64,000 bases of DNA, taken from assembly GCA_035041965.1 (NCBI GenBank), contig JAPYMA010003020.1, positions 107,473-171,472 of the forward strand, read 5' to 3'. The DNA comes from Anisakis pegreffii. Its lineage: Eukaryota > Nematoda > Chromadorea > Rhabditida > Anisakidae. A program made the position numbers and the translations under genes. Shown here in pieces: positions 63,126-64,000 of this stretch (the first letter of the stretch is position 1; the number at the start of each line of letters is the position of its first letter). Below the pieces are notes generated by a model. That model saw nothing but the letters and a program-made list of their open reading frames with translations. It did no database searches and had not been told where the DNA came from.

Positions 63126-64000
63126 AATTTAAATCGTTCAAAAGCAAAGACGACGTGAGAACGGAGAATGGTTCAAACGTGCTCCTTAAAATTTTGCATG
63201 AAGTACGTCGGATCTTACAACAAAACATGAGGACCGAATGCTGTCCTCGGCTCGACAATGAACGCAATTCGAATCACTGAAACAATTGAACGTTACGTTT
63301 TGAATTTACCAATGCAATATTCACAATCACCATTCATACAATTATGGATTCGCGAAGAGCTGCTAAAATCCACAAACAGTAAAACAAATCCTGAAACTTA
63401 ATTACCAGCCTGGAATGCGATTTCTTCAGATGCTTTATAGCTTAGCGTTTAGCCAACATGCCAAACGTACTAATGATGCTTCGCCAAATGACAGTTGCTG
63501 TATTTTTCATGATATGCGTTCATATATGAAGTAATATGAAAAAGTTCAAGACGGTGTTCTGAAGATGAGCCATGCAATCCAGGAAGGGTAGTTCATTAAA
63601 AATCACAAGCGGTATTCAGTTATAATTGAGTGATAAGATGCTTGCGTAGCACACTTTTCATAGAAATGAGCAACAGTAATGGGAGAAACTATAGGTAGAT
63701 GTGTGAGCAGCTAGACTCGAGTCCCTCATGGGCAAGAGGACGTTCATTATGAAATGCTCAACGTGCAGACGTTGATTGCGAAACGCTGATAAGAAGTGAT
63801 ATGATAAGATTTGAAAGGGTACAGGATGTGACAGTGTCTGAGGTGAAATGACACCATTTAAAGTGGAACGTGTGAGATAGGAATACAATATATTGTATTG
63901 ATATTATTATTATTAATATATTATATTGATATAGTTATTAATATATTATACAATATATTGATACAATATACAATACAATTATGATATAAGTACGTCAATA
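63126..64000. other. upstream of ADCK2; AT-repeat at right edge
   Basis: No gene seen. From about 63885 to 63990 the DNA is almost purely A and T, with repeated TATTGATA, TTAATATATTATA and CAATATA words: a simple AT-rich low-complexity block. Confidence 0.6.

Overview
This is eukaryotic nuclear DNA, AT-rich, with spliceosomal introns and animal-type genes. Nearly every 3' splice site reads TTTCAG or close to it, and two genes carry an acceptor-like AG within 2-5 bases of the start codon. Together with small to medium introns and well-conserved metazoan orthologues, this points to a nematode, probably one with a higher intron density than Caenorhabditis elegans (the clathrin heavy chain has 29 coding exons here). 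The assignment to nematodes is inference. The gene structures were built by hand from splice sites, reading phase and remembered family sequences. No alignment or search was run.

Layout. Positions 1 to about 17.0 kb hold no gene I can support, only short hairpins, microsatellites and one copy of a dispersed repeat. On the plus strand, 16,999-26,916 is a complete 15-exon xylulose kinase (XYLB) of 544 residues. The region 27.4-31.9 kb is a locally duplicated patch: a broken upstream copy and an apparently intact downstream copy (30,525-31,479) of a small secreted protein with two CX6C motifs, among three copies of a noncoding repeat. A divergent Rho/Rac-like small GTPase lies at 33,591-35,499. 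About 35.5-39.4 kb is nearly empty.

The minus strand of the right half holds three complete genes. Clathrin heavy chain is at 39,414-50,700 (1,694 residues). A membrane-anchored, flavodoxin-like 359-residue protein is at 55,721-58,171; it resembles the N-terminal half of the wybutosine enzyme TYW1 or a diflavin reductase. An ADCK2/UbiB-type mitochondrial kinase is at 59,172-63,107 (622 residues). A weak unknown locus lies near 53.7-54.5 kb.

The genes do not form a pathway. They are housekeeping functions (pentose phosphorylation, vesicle coats, mitochondrial quinone-related kinase) plus two divergent or lineage-specific proteins. The most interesting points are the flavodoxin-fold protein that lacks both its FMN phosphate loop and any downstream catalytic domain, the GTPase with a non-canonical switch II, the 37-bp near-perfect hairpin in XYLB intron 5, and the duplicated secreted-protein locus whose last exon is bracketed by a 16-bp perfect inverted repeat.
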